A DNA stretch of 64,000 bases. Source: Bradyrhizobium diazoefficiens. GTDB taxonomy: Bacteria; Pseudomonadota; Alphaproteobacteria; Rhizobiales; Xanthobacteraceae. Under the pieces are notes generated by a model that was not told the origin of the DNA, did not search any database, and was given only the letters and a program-made list of their open reading frames with translations. Shown here piece after piece: positions 1-8,262 of this stretch; positions within the stretch are counted from its first letter, which is position 1, and each line of letters opens with the position of its first letter. Location of the stretch: positions 30,179-94,178 of the forward strand of contig NZ_JAFCKW010000023.1 of assembly GCF_018129965.1 (NCBI RefSeq), written 5' to 3'. Both the position numbers and the translations under genes were made by a program.

Positions 1-1
1 C

Positions 2-67
2 AGGGTCACGTACTCGGCGACCGACAATAACGGCACCGGGACGTTGACTAAGCTGCAGAAGCAGTAA
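2..67 (+). CDS. C-terminal end of an unidentified protein (cut by window edge)
   Basis: An open frame enters from the left edge and ends at TAA (65-67), giving 21 residues that are hydrophilic and rich in Thr, Asn and Lys. The next 22 bases lead straight into an intergenic palindromic repeat, which fits the end of a gene. Nothing in the fragment identifies a family. Confidence 0.45.
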   Translation, partial: RVTYSATDNNGTGTLTKLQKQ

Positions 68-89
68 GCGGAGTGGCCGTCCACAACAT

Positions 90-169
90 CATTGCGAGCG
101 GAGCGAAGCAATCCAGCATCTTTCCTCGGAGGCAGTCTGGATTGCTTCGTCGCTGCGCTCCTCGCAATG
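90..169. repeat. Palindromic intergenic repeat, 'cattgcgag...ctcgcaatg' type
   Basis: The arms (starting at 90 and ending at 169) are inverted copies: the left arm reads cattgcgagcggagcgaagc and the right arm reads back as its complement with small differences. A related copy with the same GCGAAGCAATCCAG core lies at 63689-63768. Such elements are dispersed widely in Bradyrhizobium genomes and give rise to spurious short ORFs on both strands. Confidence 0.75.
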
Positions 170-182
170 ACGGGGATATCTC

Positions 183-737
183 CTACTGCTCCGGTCGCGG
201 CTCCGGCTGCGCATCCTCTGTCGGAAGCTTTGCGCGCTCCCAGCCGTCGGTCCCATCGGGATACCAGGCGATGTTGAAATAGCCGTAAGCCAAGGCGCGC
301 TTGGCGGCATTCCACGACATCCAGCAGTCGGCGAGGCAATAGATCACGACCAGCGCGGCCTTGTCGCCGCGAGAGGCGCGTGCGAGGCCACGTTGGAAAT
401 AGTCGTCCATAATCGGCGGAAGCAGCGCATAGCCGGTATCCGGAAGCCACAAGCTACCCGGAATGTTTTTGCGCGGCGTGTCGCGCCAGACCGTGCCTTC
501 AGGCAGGTTCTTCGGCTTCGGCGGACGCGGTAGCACGTCGACGAAGGCGCCGCTCTTCGTCCGCCAGATCGCCTCGGCTTCCGCCGTCGTCAGCACACGC
601 GCGCCGGCAAGCGTCGCCGGCACCGGCGCGCGGTAATTGTCGCTGCGATAGCCATCCGGCTCAAACGGCTCCTGCTGCTGCGCGAATGCCGACGCCGCAA
701 GCGTGGCGGCGACGAGCATAGCGACAATAAACTTCAT
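183..737 (-). CDS. PQQ-dependent catabolism-associated CXXCW-motif protein (rhodanese-like, periplasmic)
   Basis: The 184-residue protein has an N-terminal signal peptide (about residues 1-19, ending ASAFA), a rhodanese-like body and the diagnostic motif Y-C134-L-A-D-C138-W139-M-S-W-N near its C-terminus. It resembles the family named for a CXXCW motif that occurs beside PQQ dehydrogenase genes; its reaction is not known, but two cysteines before a Trp suggest thiol or sulfur chemistry in the periplasm. Here three residues, not two, separate the cysteines. Its ATG overlaps the TGA of the upstream XoxJ-like gene (ATGA), so the two are co-transcribed. It ends just before a dispersed repeat. Function beyond family membership is inference. 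Confidence 0.85.
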   Translation of the reverse strand: MKFIVAMLVAATLAASAFAQQQEPFEPDGYRSDNYRAPVPATLAGARVLTTAEAEAIWRTKSGAFVDVLPRPPKPKNLPEGTVWRDTPRKNIPGSLWLPDTGYALLPPIMDDYFQRGLARASRGDKAALVVIYCLADCWMSWNAAKRALAYGYFNIAWYPDGTDGWERAKLPTEDAQPEPRPEQ

Positions 738-1615
738 GGCGCCTTCTTGGCCGTCTCGTCACCGAGCGGCCGGTCGCTCTCGTCCAGCAAGGGCACGCCG
801 AACTCTACCAGGATCTTGTTGATCTCGGCCTGGTTCTCCTGGATCAGCCTGTTGAGCTGCCGCTTCCAGTTCTGATCGGCCGGACGCACCCCCATACCGA
901 TGCGGTAGACCAGCTTGGGCCCGGAGGTCTCCTTCACCAGCGGCGTCACGTGCAGCGCGCCGGCCTTCTGCGCATAGAAGCCCGCCATCGGCCCCCACAG
1001 CACACCGGCGTCGATCTTGCCGGCGACGAGGTCGTCGATCATCGCCTGCGCCGAATTGTCGAAACGCGTGTCGATCATCAGCGGATAGGGTTTTGCATCG
1101 CCCATCAGGCCGGCCAGCGCCATGTTGGTCGCCGGCGGCGTGCCGGCGACGATGCCGACATGCTTGCCCTTCAGCTTCGCGTCTTCGAGCGTGTCGACGT
1201 CCTCGAGTCCGCTACCGGCCTTCGCGACCAGCGCATAGGACGTGCGGTAATAGGGATTGGTCCCCTGCACGAGGTCGTCGCCTTGCGGGAAGCCCATGAT
1301 AACGTCGCAGCGATGCGCGCCCAGCGTCATCCGCACGAAGCCGGTGGCCTGCGGGAAGAACACGTAGTCGAGCTTCTTCTGCAGCTTGCCTGCCAGAAAC
1401 TCGGCGAGCTTATTCTCAAAACCCTCGCCCTTCTCATTGGAAAACGGCAGATTGCGCGGGTCGGCGCAGACGCGCAGAACATTGGGGTCGACGAGTTCGA
1501 ATGAGAGGTCGCCGCTGTCCTTGGTCTGCGCGATGGCGACATCGCCGAACGTGCAGGACGCAACCAGCACCCCAAGTGAAAACAACCAGCGACGATGTCG
1601 CCCGGCCTCCGTCAT
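734..1615 (-). CDS. Quinoprotein dehydrogenase-associated periplasmic binding protein (XoxJ/MxaJ-like)
   Basis: A solute-binding-protein fold of family-3 type, with a signal peptide (residues 1-29, ending AIAQ), the typical opening LRVCADPRNLPFSNEKGEGF and a two-lobed remainder. MxaJ/XoxJ proteins are periplasmic partners of PQQ methanol dehydrogenases, thought to help fold or activate the enzyme rather than to import a solute. The frame is open to 1801, but the ATG at 1615 has a strong GGAGGAAG ribosome-binding site and starts just before the signal peptide, so it was chosen (293 residues). It is translationally coupled to the CXXCW protein by a 4-base overlap. A second protein of this type lies at 10846-11775. 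Confidence 0.85.
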   Translation of the reverse strand: MTEAGRHRRWLFSLGVLVASCTFGDVAIAQTKDSGDLSFELVDPNVLRVCADPRNLPFSNEKGEGFENKLAEFLAGKLQKKLDYVFFPQATGFVRMTLGAHRCDVIMGFPQGDDLVQGTNPYYRTSYALVAKAGSGLEDVDTLEDAKLKGKHVGIVAGTPPATNMALAGLMGDAKPYPLMIDTRFDNSAQAMIDDLVAGKIDAGVLWGPMAGFYAQKAGALHVTPLVKETSGPKLVYRIGMGVRPADQNWKRQLNRLIQENQAEINKILVEFGVPLLDESDRPLGDETAKKAP

Positions 1616-1740
1616 CGCGCTTCCTCCATCTTTTGTCCGGATGCTATCCAAATCACGCAGGACGCACCATGTTCTGCCAAGCTTGGTGTTGGCTTGTCGT
1701 GCTGCAGTGCAATGCGGCCATCTCTTGAAATGAGGCGAAA

Positions 1741-2667
1741 TTGTCTCGCATCGCTCTCGTGATCGCAGCTTTAGTCCTGCAGGGCTTATCGACGTTAGCA
1801 CGCGTCACGGCGGGCGAATTGCCTGTGAGCGAAGTCGCGCCGGGAATCTTCGTACACTCCGGGACCATCGCGCTGATGACGCGCGAGAATGCGGGCGACA
1901 TCGCCAATGTCGGCTTCATCGTCGGCGAGGATGCGGTGGCCGTGATCGACAGCGGCGGCAGTTTTCGGGAGGGCGAGGCGCTGCTCGCCGCCGTGCGGAC
2001 GCGCACTGGCAAGCCGATCCGCTATGTCATCAACACCCACGGCCATCCCGATCATGTCTTCGGCAATGCGGCTTTCATCGCCGACGGAACCAGCTTCGTC
2101 GGCCACAGCAAGCTGCCGCAGGCGCTGGCGAGCCGCGGGCCGTATTATCTGGACAATTTCAGGCGCATCATGGGCAAGGAACTGATCGATCCCGTGAAGA
2201 TCGAGCCGCCTACCCTGCTCGTGCTGGACACGATGACGCTCGATCTCGGATCGCGCCGCCTGACCTTGCGGGCCTGGCCCGCCGGGCACAGCGACAACGA
2301 TCTGACCGTGTTCGATGAGACGACCAGGACGCTGTTCGCGGGCGACCTCGTCTTTCTCCGCCACATTCCGGTGATGGACGGTAGCATTCGCGGCTGGCTC
2401 GGCACGCTCGGGGAACTCGAGCGGATTCCTGCCTTGCGCGTGGTCCCGGGTCACGGGCCTGTGAGCGATTGGCCTGCCGCGCTGGCGGACGAACGGCGTT
2501 ACCTCGCGACGCTGCTTGCGGACGTCCGTACCTCCAACAAGAAGGGCGAACCGATACGAACCGCGGCGGACAAGGCGGCCGCGACGGAACGGCCGCAATG
2601 GCAGCTGTTCGACGATTACAACGCCCGCAACGCAACCGCAGCATTTTCAGAAATTGAATGGGAGTAG
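1741..2667 (+). CDS. Quinoprotein relay system zinc metallohydrolase (SoxH-related, MBL fold)
   Basis: A metallo-beta-lactamase-fold hydrolase of 308 residues with a signal peptide (about 1-24). The zinc ligands are visible: H100-G-H102-P-D104-H105, H183, D202 (AGD) and H238 (PGHG). It resembles SoxH-like hydrolases found beside SoxYZ-like carriers in quinoprotein gene clusters, a family named for its neighbourhood rather than a proven reaction. Release of a thioester or persulfide-bound group from the SoxYZ carrier is an inference. The start is TTG at 1741, with a weak TGAGG upstream. It is divergent from the XoxJ-like gene (start 1615) and is followed 75 bases later by the carrier gene. Confidence 0.8.
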   Translation: MSRIALVIAALVLQGLSTLARVTAGELPVSEVAPGIFVHSGTIALMTRENAGDIANVGFIVGEDAVAVIDSGGSFREGEALLAAVRTRTGKPIRYVINTHGHPDHVFGNAAFIADGTSFVGHSKLPQALASRGPYYLDNFRRIMGKELIDPVKIEPPTLLVLDTMTLDLGSRRLTLRAWPAGHSDNDLTVFDETTRTLFAGDLVFLRHIPVMDGSIRGWLGTLGELERIPALRVVPGHGPVSDWPAALADERRYLATLLADVRTSNKKGEPIRTAADKAAATERPQWQLFDDYNARNATAAFSEIEWE

Positions 2668-2692
2668 CAGACGCGCTAGGCTGACTTCGCGG

Positions 2693-2738
2693 GATCAGCT
2701 TCGCTGACTCCGGGGAGATCAGCTTCGCTGACTCCGGG
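2693..2738 (+). repeat. Short tandem duplication, two copies of a 22-base unit
   Basis: The 22-base unit GATCAGCTTCGCTGACTCCGGG occurs at 2693-2714 and again at 2717-2738 (period 24 bases). It lies between the metallohydrolase stop codon and the SoxYZ-like gene and ends 5 bases before that gene's ATG. Inside each copy, TCAGCTTCGCTGA is a small inverted repeat able to form a short hairpin. Confidence 0.8.
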
Positions 2739-2742
2739 AAAC

Positions 2743-3567
2743 ATGACCATGCCGGGATGCACACGCCGCCTGCCCCTGATCGCTGCCTTGCTCGGCCTCG
2801 CCTTCGCTGTGCCGACGCAGGCCGAAGAGGCCTACGATCCCTGGCCGGGCCTGGTGCAGGATATTTTCAACAACCGCCCGATCAACGATGGCGCCGACGT
2901 CATCGGCATCGAGATGCCCTATCGCGCGGAGGACGCGGCCATCGTGCCCGTGACCCTGCGCAGCAAGCTGTCGCCTGGCGATGCACGCCGCATCCGCTCG
3001 ATCACGCTGGTGATCGACCGCAACCCGGCGCCGATGGCGGCGAAGTTCGCGCTTGGGCCAGACGCCAACGTCACCGAGATCTCCACGCGCGTGCGTGTCA
3101 ACAACTACACCGACGTGCATGCGGTGGCCGAACTCAGCGACGGCCAGCTCTACGTCTCCAAGACCTATGTGAAGGCGTCAGGCGGCTGCTCGGCGCCGGC
3201 GGGAAAGAATATCGAGGAAGCGCAGAACCGTCTCGGCCAGATGCGCTACCGGCAATTCGCACGCGAGCCGGCGCCGGCGAGCCGCATCCGCGAAGCGCAG
3301 ATCATGATCGGCCATCCCAATAATTCCGGCCTGCAGATGGACCAGGTCACGCAGCTCTATATTCCCGCCTTCTTCGTCAACCAGCTGAAGCTGACGCAAG
3401 ACGACAGCCCCGTGCTGTCGATGGAAGGCGGCATCTCTGTCTCGGAAGATCCCAATCTGCGCTTCACCTACGTGTCCAACGGCGCCAAGCGATTCCGTGC
3501 GGAGGCGAAGGACACGGATGGGCACGTGTTCCGCAACGAATGGGATGTGGAGAAGCCGGGGACTTAA
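2743..3567 (+). CDS. Quinoprotein dehydrogenase-associated SoxYZ-like carrier
   Basis: A 274-residue exported protein (signal peptide about 1-27) that reads as a SoxY-like domain fused to a SoxZ-like domain. The SoxY half ends in S-G-G-C149-S-A-P, equivalent to the swinging-arm GGC motif whose cysteine carries sulfur intermediates in SoxYZ. The C-terminal half (about 170-274) is the immunoglobulin-like SoxZ portion. In thiosulfate oxidation the carrier cysteine is charged and unloaded by partner enzymes; here no other sox gene is present, and the neighbours are the SoxH-like hydrolase and quinoprotein accessory genes. The cargo is unknown. An ATG at 2749 is an alternative start. Confidence 0.82.
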   Translation: MTMPGCTRRLPLIAALLGLAFAVPTQAEEAYDPWPGLVQDIFNNRPINDGADVIGIEMPYRAEDAAIVPVTLRSKLSPGDARRIRSITLVIDRNPAPMAAKFALGPDANVTEISTRVRVNNYTDVHAVAELSDGQLYVSKTYVKASGGCSAPAGKNIEEAQNRLGQMRYRQFAREPAPASRIREAQIMIGHPNNSGLQMDQVTQLYIPAFFVNQLKLTQDDSPVLSMEGGISVSEDPNLRFTYVSNGAKRFRAEAKDTDGHVFRNEWDVEKPGT

Positions 3568-3576
3568 CGATCACGG

Positions 3577-3656
3577 CGTCATTCCGGGGCGCGCGAAGCG
3601 CGAACCCGGAATCTCGAGATTCCGGGTTCGGTCCTGCGGACCTCCCCGGAATGACG
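3577..3656. repeat. Palindromic intergenic repeat, 'cgtcattccgggg' type
   Basis: The ends CGTCATTCCGGGG and CCCCGGAATGACG are perfect inverted copies, with an internal second palindrome CCCGGAATCTCGAGATTCCGGG. It starts 10 bases after the SoxYZ-like stop codon and separates that gene from the convergent small gene at 3665-4024. A strong hairpin here could end transcription from both sides. Confidence 0.8.
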
Positions 3657-3664
3657 GTGCTAAA

Positions 3665-4024
3665 TCAAAAACACCTCACCTCGGCTTCCGCCTGTGCACG
3701 GCGCAAATCATTCACGGCCGAATTCGCCTGCTCCGAGGTCCGGAACTGGACTCCGAGATTGCCGCGGACCTGGGACATGCTGAGCGCTGTTTCGGCCGTG
3801 ACATATCGTTCATAAGAGACGATCGAGGCCACCACATCGATCGAGCAGGAGCACTGCTCGATCGATTGCCGCGACTCGCCATTGGCCTTCATGCAGCCAT
3901 AGACATATTCGGCGCGCGCCGAGGTCGGATAGTCGTTCGCCTCCTCGGCCCGCACCACGCCGGCGCTCGCCGCCCACAGGGCCAATGCGGCGATCATCGG
4001 TCCTAGCGGTCCCGCCAAATTCAT
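3665..4024 (-). CDS. Small secreted protein of unknown function, four cysteines
   Basis: A 119-residue protein with a signal peptide (about 1-26, ending VVRA) and a mature part containing Cys44, Cys58 and Cys60 (Q-C-S-C) and Cys118. No family was recognised. The frame is open far upstream, but ATG at 4024 has a GGGAGG ribosome-binding site 7 bases away and precedes a good signal sequence. The start lies 36 bases from the divergent binding-protein gene at 4061, too little room for two full promoters, so at least one promoter must overlap the other gene. A role in the quinoprotein island is suggested only by position. Confidence 0.6.
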   Translation of the reverse strand: MNLAGPLGPMIAALALWAASAGVVRAEEANDYPTSARAEYVYGCMKANGESRQSIEQCSCSIDVVASIVSYERYVTAETALSMSQVRGNLGVQFRTSEQANSAVNDLRRAQAEAEVRCF

Positions 4025-4060
4025 CCGCGTCCTCCCACAGGTTGCGACGGAGGCTATGCT

Positions 4061-5092
4061 ATGCGTATTGTCCTGAAAAGCACTCTGTCCGAGGAAACGG
4101 CTCACAAGGTGATGAGAGTTTTGGGTCGAAGTTTTGCGCTCGCGGTGATGCTGGCGTTCACGCTGGCCGCAACCGGCCATGCCGCGGATACGATCCGCCT
4201 TGCAGTGCAGAAAACCGGAACATTCTCCTGGGAGCTGGCGGCGATCCGCGCCCGCGGCCTCGACAAGGAGGCCGATCTGTCGCTGGAGGTCACCGAACTC
4301 GCGAGCCCCGAAGCCGGGAAGATCTCGCTGCGCGCCGGCAGTGCCGACATCATCCTGTCCGACTGGCTCTGGGTGTCGCGCGAGCGCGCGCTCGGCGCCG
4401 GGCTGACCTTCTTCCCCTATTCCAGCGCGCTCGGCGCGGTGATGGTGCCGGCGGCCTCGCCGCTCAGGACGCTGGCCGATCTGAAGGGCCGCAAGCTCGG
4501 CGTCGGCGGCGGCGCGATCGACAAGAGCTGGCTGCTGCTGCAGGCCCGGATGAAGCAGGATGGCATCGACCTGAGGTCGGATGCGAGCATCGTCTACGGC
4601 GCACCGCCGCTGATCGCCGCCAAGGCGCTCGACGGCGAGATGGATGCGAGCCTCAATTTCTGGAATTTCTGCGCGCAGCTCGAGGCCAAGGGCTTTCGAC
4701 GCCTCGCCGGCATCGAGGATATCCTGCCGAAGCTCGGCGCCAAGGGTGCCGTCTCGGCGGTCGGTTATGTCTTCGACGAAAGCTGGGCGGCAAGCCATAA
4801 GGACGCTTTGGCGCGCTTCATCGCAATGACCCGCAAGGCCAAGCAGCTGCTGGTCAGCTCCGATGCCGCCTGGGACAACATCGCGCCGCTGACAGGCACC
4901 AGCGATGCCACCCTGCTCAAGACCTACCGCGACCGCTATCGCGACGGCATTCCGCGCCGGAGCATCAATGACGAGGAGGCCGATGCGCGCGTGCTCTACC
5001 GCGTGCTGGCCGAGATCGGCGGACGCGATCTGGTCGGCCCCGCGACCGAGCTCGATCCCGGCACCTTCTATCACGCCGCCCCCGGAGACTGA
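4061..5092 (+). CDS. ABC transporter substrate-binding protein, NitT/TauT (SsuA) type
   Basis: A periplasmic binding protein of the nitrate/sulfonate/taurine class: a signal peptide ending about residue 41 (ATGHA), then IRLAVQKTGTFSWELAAIRA, lobe motifs such as LADLKGRKLGVGGG, and a C-terminal helical region. It is the first gene of a three-gene importer (binding protein, permease, ATPase) with overlapping or nearly overlapping ends. ATG 4061 has GGAGG 7 bases upstream; an internal ATG at 4112 would give a more usual signal-peptide length but has only a poorly spaced site. The ligand cannot be read from sequence; the location suggests something needed by the PQQ/lanthanide enzymes, which is inference. 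Confidence 0.85.
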   Translation: MRIVLKSTLSEETAHKVMRVLGRSFALAVMLAFTLAATGHAADTIRLAVQKTGTFSWELAAIRARGLDKEADLSLEVTELASPEAGKISLRAGSADIILSDWLWVSRERALGAGLTFFPYSSALGAVMVPAASPLRTLADLKGRKLGVGGGAIDKSWLLLQARMKQDGIDLRSDASIVYGAPPLIAAKALDGEMDASLNFWNFCAQLEAKGFRRLAGIEDILPKLGAKGAVSAVGYVFDESWAASHKDALARFIAMTRKAKQLLVSSDAAWDNIAPLTGTSDATLLKTYRDRYRDGIPRRSINDEEADARVLYRVLAEIGGRDLVGPATELDPGTFYHAAPGD

Positions 5093-5093
5093 G

Positions 5094-5831
5094 GTGCTGC
5101 GTCTCCTGTCGATTGTCCTGCTTCTCGCGATCTGGTGGATCGCTGCGCTGTTCGTCGGCGGCGCAAAACTGCCCTCCCCGCCCGCCGTGCTGCGCGTCAT
5201 CATCGCGGAAGCGTCGAGCGGCACACTGTTCCTGCATCTCGGGGCGACGCTGGCGCGCGTGACCCTCGCCTTCGTGCTGGCGATGTCGCTCGGCAGCGCC
5301 ATCGGCTACCTCATGGGGCGGGTGAAGCTCGCCGACCGGCTCGGCGATCCCTGGCTGATCCTGCTGCTGAACCTGCCGGCGCTGGTCGTGATCGTGCTGG
5401 CCTATATCTGGGCAGGGCTGACCGAAGCAGCCGCAATCGCGGCGATCGCCATCAACAAGCTGCCGACCGCCATCGTCACCTTGCGCGAGGGCACGCGCGC
5501 ACTCGACCGTTCGCTGGACGAGATGGCCACCGTATTCGCGATGCCGCGCTGGCGCGCTTTCCGCCACGTCGTGCTGCCGCAGCTTGCGCCCTATATCGCG
5601 GCCTCCGCCCGCTCCGGGCTCTCGCTGGTGTGGAAGATCGTGCTGGTCGCCGAGTTGCTGGGACGGCCGAACGGCGTCGGCTTCGAGATCGGCGTCGCCT
5701 TCCAGCTGTTCGACACGCCGCGGCTTTTGGCCTATTCGCTGACCTTTGCTGCCGTCGTGCTGGTGATCGAAACCTTGCTGGTGCAGCCGTTCGAAGCCCG
5801 CGCAACACGGTGGCGGCCCCGTGCGGCTTGA
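5094..5831 (+). CDS. ABC transporter permease, NitT/TauT type
   Basis: A hydrophobic 245-residue inner-membrane protein of the binding-protein-dependent transport permease family, with about six membrane segments and the cytoplasmic coupling-loop region EMATVFAMPRWRAFRHVVLP. The GTG at 5094 follows the binding-protein TGA (5090-5092) by one base, so translation is coupled. Its 3' end overlaps the ATPase gene by 11 bases. It forms the channel for the importer encoded by 4061-6531. Confidence 0.85.
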   Translation: MLRLLSIVLLLAIWWIAALFVGGAKLPSPPAVLRVIIAEASSGTLFLHLGATLARVTLAFVLAMSLGSAIGYLMGRVKLADRLGDPWLILLLNLPALVVIVLAYIWAGLTEAAAIAAIAINKLPTAIVTLREGTRALDRSLDEMATVFAMPRWRAFRHVVLPQLAPYIAASARSGLSLVWKIVLVAELLGRPNGVGFEIGVAFQLFDTPRLLAYSLTFAAVVLVIETLLVQPFEARATRWRPRAA

Positions 5832-6531
5832 AGTCGATATCACGGGCAAGACATTCAACAGTGCCGCGGGCGGAACCCACGAGGTTCTCGCGCCGGTCAA
5901 GTTCGCGCTTCAATCTGGCGAGGTCGGCGTACTGATCGGCCCCTCAGGCTGCGGCAAGAGCACGATGCTGCGCATCATTCTCGGGCTCGATCGCGATTTT
6001 CAGGGGCAGATCGCGCGGCCGCCGGAGGCGCGGATCGGCATGGTGTTCCAGGAGCCGCGGCTCTTGCCGTGGCGCTCGGTCGAGCAGAATGTGCGGCTGG
6101 CGGCGCCCGACATCGCCGACGCGAAACTCGCCGAGTTGTTCAGGATTCTGGAGCTGGACGCGCATCGCAGCCACTTTCCCGGCGAATTGTCGCTGGGCCT
6201 TGCCCGCCGCGTCGCGCTCGCGCGCGCCTTCGCGGTCGAGCCCGATCTGCTGGTGCTCGACGAGCCCCTCGCCTCGCTGGACGACGCGCTCGCCGGCCGC
6301 TTGCGCGACGAGATCGCGACGCTGGTGGCAAACCGCCCCGTGATGACGCTGCTCGTCACCCACAGCATCGACGACGCGATCCGCCTCGGCGACCGCCTGT
6401 TCTTCCTGTCGCCGCGCCCCGCGCACATCATTCACGAGGTGCCGATTGCGATTCCGCGCGCCAAGCGCAGCGAGACGGAACTCGTCAGGATCCGGGCGCA
6501 GCTCGCTGCGCTCCCGCTTGAATCGAAATGA
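5821..6531 (+). CDS. ABC transporter ATP-binding protein, NitT/TauT type
   Basis: A 236-residue ATPase subunit: Walker A GPSGCGKST, Q-loop GMVFQEPRLLPW, Walker B LLVLDEP followed by LASLD, and H-loop LVTHS. The signature is degenerate, LSLGLARRVALARA instead of LSGGxxQR, but the core Ser and Gly are kept. The GTG start at 5821 lies inside the permease gene. It energises import with 4061-5831. A secreted-protein gene follows 50 bases later and may be in the same transcript. Confidence 0.85.
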   Translation: MRLEVDITGKTFNSAAGGTHEVLAPVKFALQSGEVGVLIGPSGCGKSTMLRIILGLDRDFQGQIARPPEARIGMVFQEPRLLPWRSVEQNVRLAAPDIADAKLAELFRILELDAHRSHFPGELSLGLARRVALARAFAVEPDLLVLDEPLASLDDALAGRLRDEIATLVANRPVMTLLVTHSIDDAIRLGDRLFFLSPRPAHIIHEVPIAIPRAKRSETELVRIRAQLAALPLESK

Positions 6532-6580
6532 CAAGTCGTGGTCAACTGACCACAACAGGATGACGAGGGGAGGCTTCACC

Positions 6581-6934
6581 ATGCGGCGTACGCTGATTGC
6601 GATCGGCATTCTGTTGGTTGCGATGCCGGGCGTGGCGCTCGCGCAGGCCAAGGGCAAGGGCATCCGGCTCTGGAACCTGACGACGGAAACGATCTCCGGC
6701 TTCCAGCTCTCGCCGGCCGGCAGGACCGATTGGGGCCCGAACCAGTGCCTCAACGACAAGGACAAGGAGGTCGACCACGATGAGCGGCTGCGCATCACCG
6801 GCGTCGAACCCGGGCGCTATGACGCCAAGGTCAGCTATCCCAATTCAAGACAATGCATCATCCGCGACATCGAGATACGGGCGGACGCGGTGTTCTCGAT
6901 CGCCGACAAGGACCTGAAGGACTGCACGAAGTAA
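6581..6934 (+). CDS. Small exported protein of unknown function
   Basis: A 117-residue protein with a clear signal peptide (1-22, ending ALAQA). The mature part is a compact beta-rich domain with a Gly-Ile-Arg-Leu-Trp-Asn-Leu-Thr opening and three cysteines (QC-LND, QC-IIRD, DC-TK). ATG 6581 is preceded by GAGGGGAGG. The earlier in-frame ATGs lack a site and would lengthen the signal peptide unnaturally. No characterised family was recognised. It follows the ABC operon in the same direction. Confidence 0.65.
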   Translation: MRRTLIAIGILLVAMPGVALAQAKGKGIRLWNLTTETISGFQLSPAGRTDWGPNQCLNDKDKEVDHDERLRITGVEPGRYDAKVSYPNSRQCIIRDIEIRADAVFSIADKDLKDCTK

Positions 6935-6944
6935 TTGTGCAACC

Positions 6945-7154
6945 TCACGCCTTGTCGTTCGGGTGCGGATATTCGCAGCGCCAGCGCACCGCCTGCCATT
7001 TCGGATGGTCGCCGACCCATTGCGCGATGTAAGGCGGCGCGGCCATGGCGCATTGCGTCGGCGACCCCGCGAAGTTGAACACCAGATGCTGCTCCTCGCA
7101 GGTCGCAGGCGAGAGCACCGCACACACTGTCACCACCAGGTCGATCGGGTTCAT
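6945..7154 (-). CDS. Hypothetical small protein, 69 residues
   Basis: A short protein opening MNPIDLVVTVCAVLSPATCEEQ and ending in a His/Pro/Asn/Asp tail. It contains four cysteines, including VCAVL and TCEEQ near the start and R-C-E-Y near the end. The ATG at 7154 has a GGGAGGA site 8 bases upstream, better than the earlier in-frame ATG at 7172. It converges with 6581-6934 with only 10 bases between stops. I know proteins of this look from Bradyrhizobium but no function. Confidence 0.55.
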   Translation of the reverse strand: MNPIDLVVTVCAVLSPATCEEQHLVFNFAGSPTQCAMAAPPYIAQWVGDHPKWQAVRWRCEYPHPNDKA

Positions 7155-7238
7155 ACCGGGATCCTCCCGCAAGGGCTATGGAGATTAGCACGAGAAACTA
7201 CGTTCCAAGGAGCGGTTGGTTTCAAAACGCCACAGCCT

Positions 7239-7325
7239 CGTCATGGCCGGGCTTGTCCCGGCCATCCACGCCTTGCCTCGCGGAACGGAGAACGTGGATG
7301 CCTGGGACAAGCCCGGGCATGACGA
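7239..7325. repeat. Palindromic intergenic repeat, 'cgtcatggccggg' type (copy A)
   Basis: A long imperfect palindrome beginning CGTCATGGCCGGGCTTGTCC and ending GGGACAAGCCCGGGCATGACG. A second copy is at 22547-22632. It lies between convergent genes and could act as a transcription barrier. Confidence 0.8.
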
Positions 7326-7334
7326 TCTTCCGCG

Positions 7335-8204
7335 CTAGAAATTCACCCCGAACACCAGCCGCGCCTGATGCCGCTCGAAGTTGACGAGGTCGAGATTGCC
7401 GGCCGATCCGGCCGGACGGCCCCAGGCCTGCGTGCTCCAGCTCATGGTGAGCCGCGAACGGTCGGAGAGCTGGACATATAAGGTTGGTCCGACGAACAAC
7501 GCCTGTCCTGCGAACGCGCCGGGGCCGATCCCGTCATATTGCCGGAAATAGCGCATCTCGCCGCCGAGCAGCATATCGGGACGCACGCGGACCAGGCCGG
7601 CGACGGCCGCTCCGATCGTCGAGCTCTGCTCCGACAGCCCCGCCACCTCGAAGCGTGCCCATTGCGGCTGATAGATCAGGTTGAGCGCGCCAATGACGAA
7701 ATTCGGGATCAGTTCGCGGTCGAAGGCGAGTTTGAAATCGGTGCCGTACATCCGCCCTTTGGCGCCCGACGTTTCATCGATACGATCGCCATGGAGTTCG
7801 GCGGCGGCGGTCAAGCCGAACGGCGCGTGCTCGCGGTCGAGCAGGCGATAGCGCAGGTCGAGCGAGGCGCCCTGGAAATTGAACTGGTGGCGATCGTCGA
7901 TATCGGGAACACCGGTGATGGCGTGCAGCGTGGCGGTGCCGCCGAGCTCGATGCGAAAATTCGGCAGCGGCACGATCTCGATTTCGGCCTCCTGCGCGAG
8001 GGCACGATAGGTGCCGCCCTTGCCGAATCGCCCTGTCGTCTGTGACTGGAATTCGCGCTCCCCGGGCGTGCCGACGTCGGTGCCGATCATGAAACCGAAG
8101 ATGTGTTCGGTATCGAAGCCCTCTTCGGCGCGGGCACCTGCCGGTGCAAGCGCAAGCGTGCATGCAACCGCCGTCCGGATCGTATGGGCTCGAACGCGCA
8201 TCAT
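7335..8204 (-). CDS. Outer-membrane beta-barrel protein of unknown function
   Basis: About 289 residues, a signal peptide (about 1-24, ending GARA), then regularly alternating beta strands and a C-terminal residue Phe (VFGVNF), the usual end of an outer-membrane barrel. Strand-rich segments such as LDLRYRLLDREHAPFGLTAA suggest a 12-strand-class barrel. Start chosen at the ATG-ATG pair (8204/8201) just before the signal peptide; the frame continues upstream without a clear ribosome-binding site. It lies 58 bases downstream of pqqA on the same strand and may share its transcript. A barrel for passage of PQQ, alcohol or metal complex is possible but not shown. Confidence 0.6.
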   Translation of the reverse strand: MMRVRAHTIRTAVACTLALAPAGARAEEGFDTEHIFGFMIGTDVGTPGEREFQSQTTGRFGKGGTYRALAQEAEIEIVPLPNFRIELGGTATLHAITGVPDIDDRHQFNFQGASLDLRYRLLDREHAPFGLTAAAELHGDRIDETSGAKGRMYGTDFKLAFDRELIPNFVIGALNLIYQPQWARFEVAGLSEQSSTIGAAVAGLVRVRPDMLLGGEMRYFRQYDGIGPGAFAGQALFVGPTLYVQLSDRSRLTMSWSTQAWGRPAGSAGNLDLVNFERHQARLVFGVNF

Positions 8205-8262
8205 GAACACTACCACGGCTTCGACGGCACTTGCCACCGAAGCCGCGGCAGGTTCGTCAGTC

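Noticed and set aside
4061..6531. Identifying the ABC importer as the lanthanophore importer of the lut cluster
   Set aside because: The proteins are of NitT/TauT type and no lut-type TonB receptor or lanmodulin is adjacent, so the ligand cannot be assigned.
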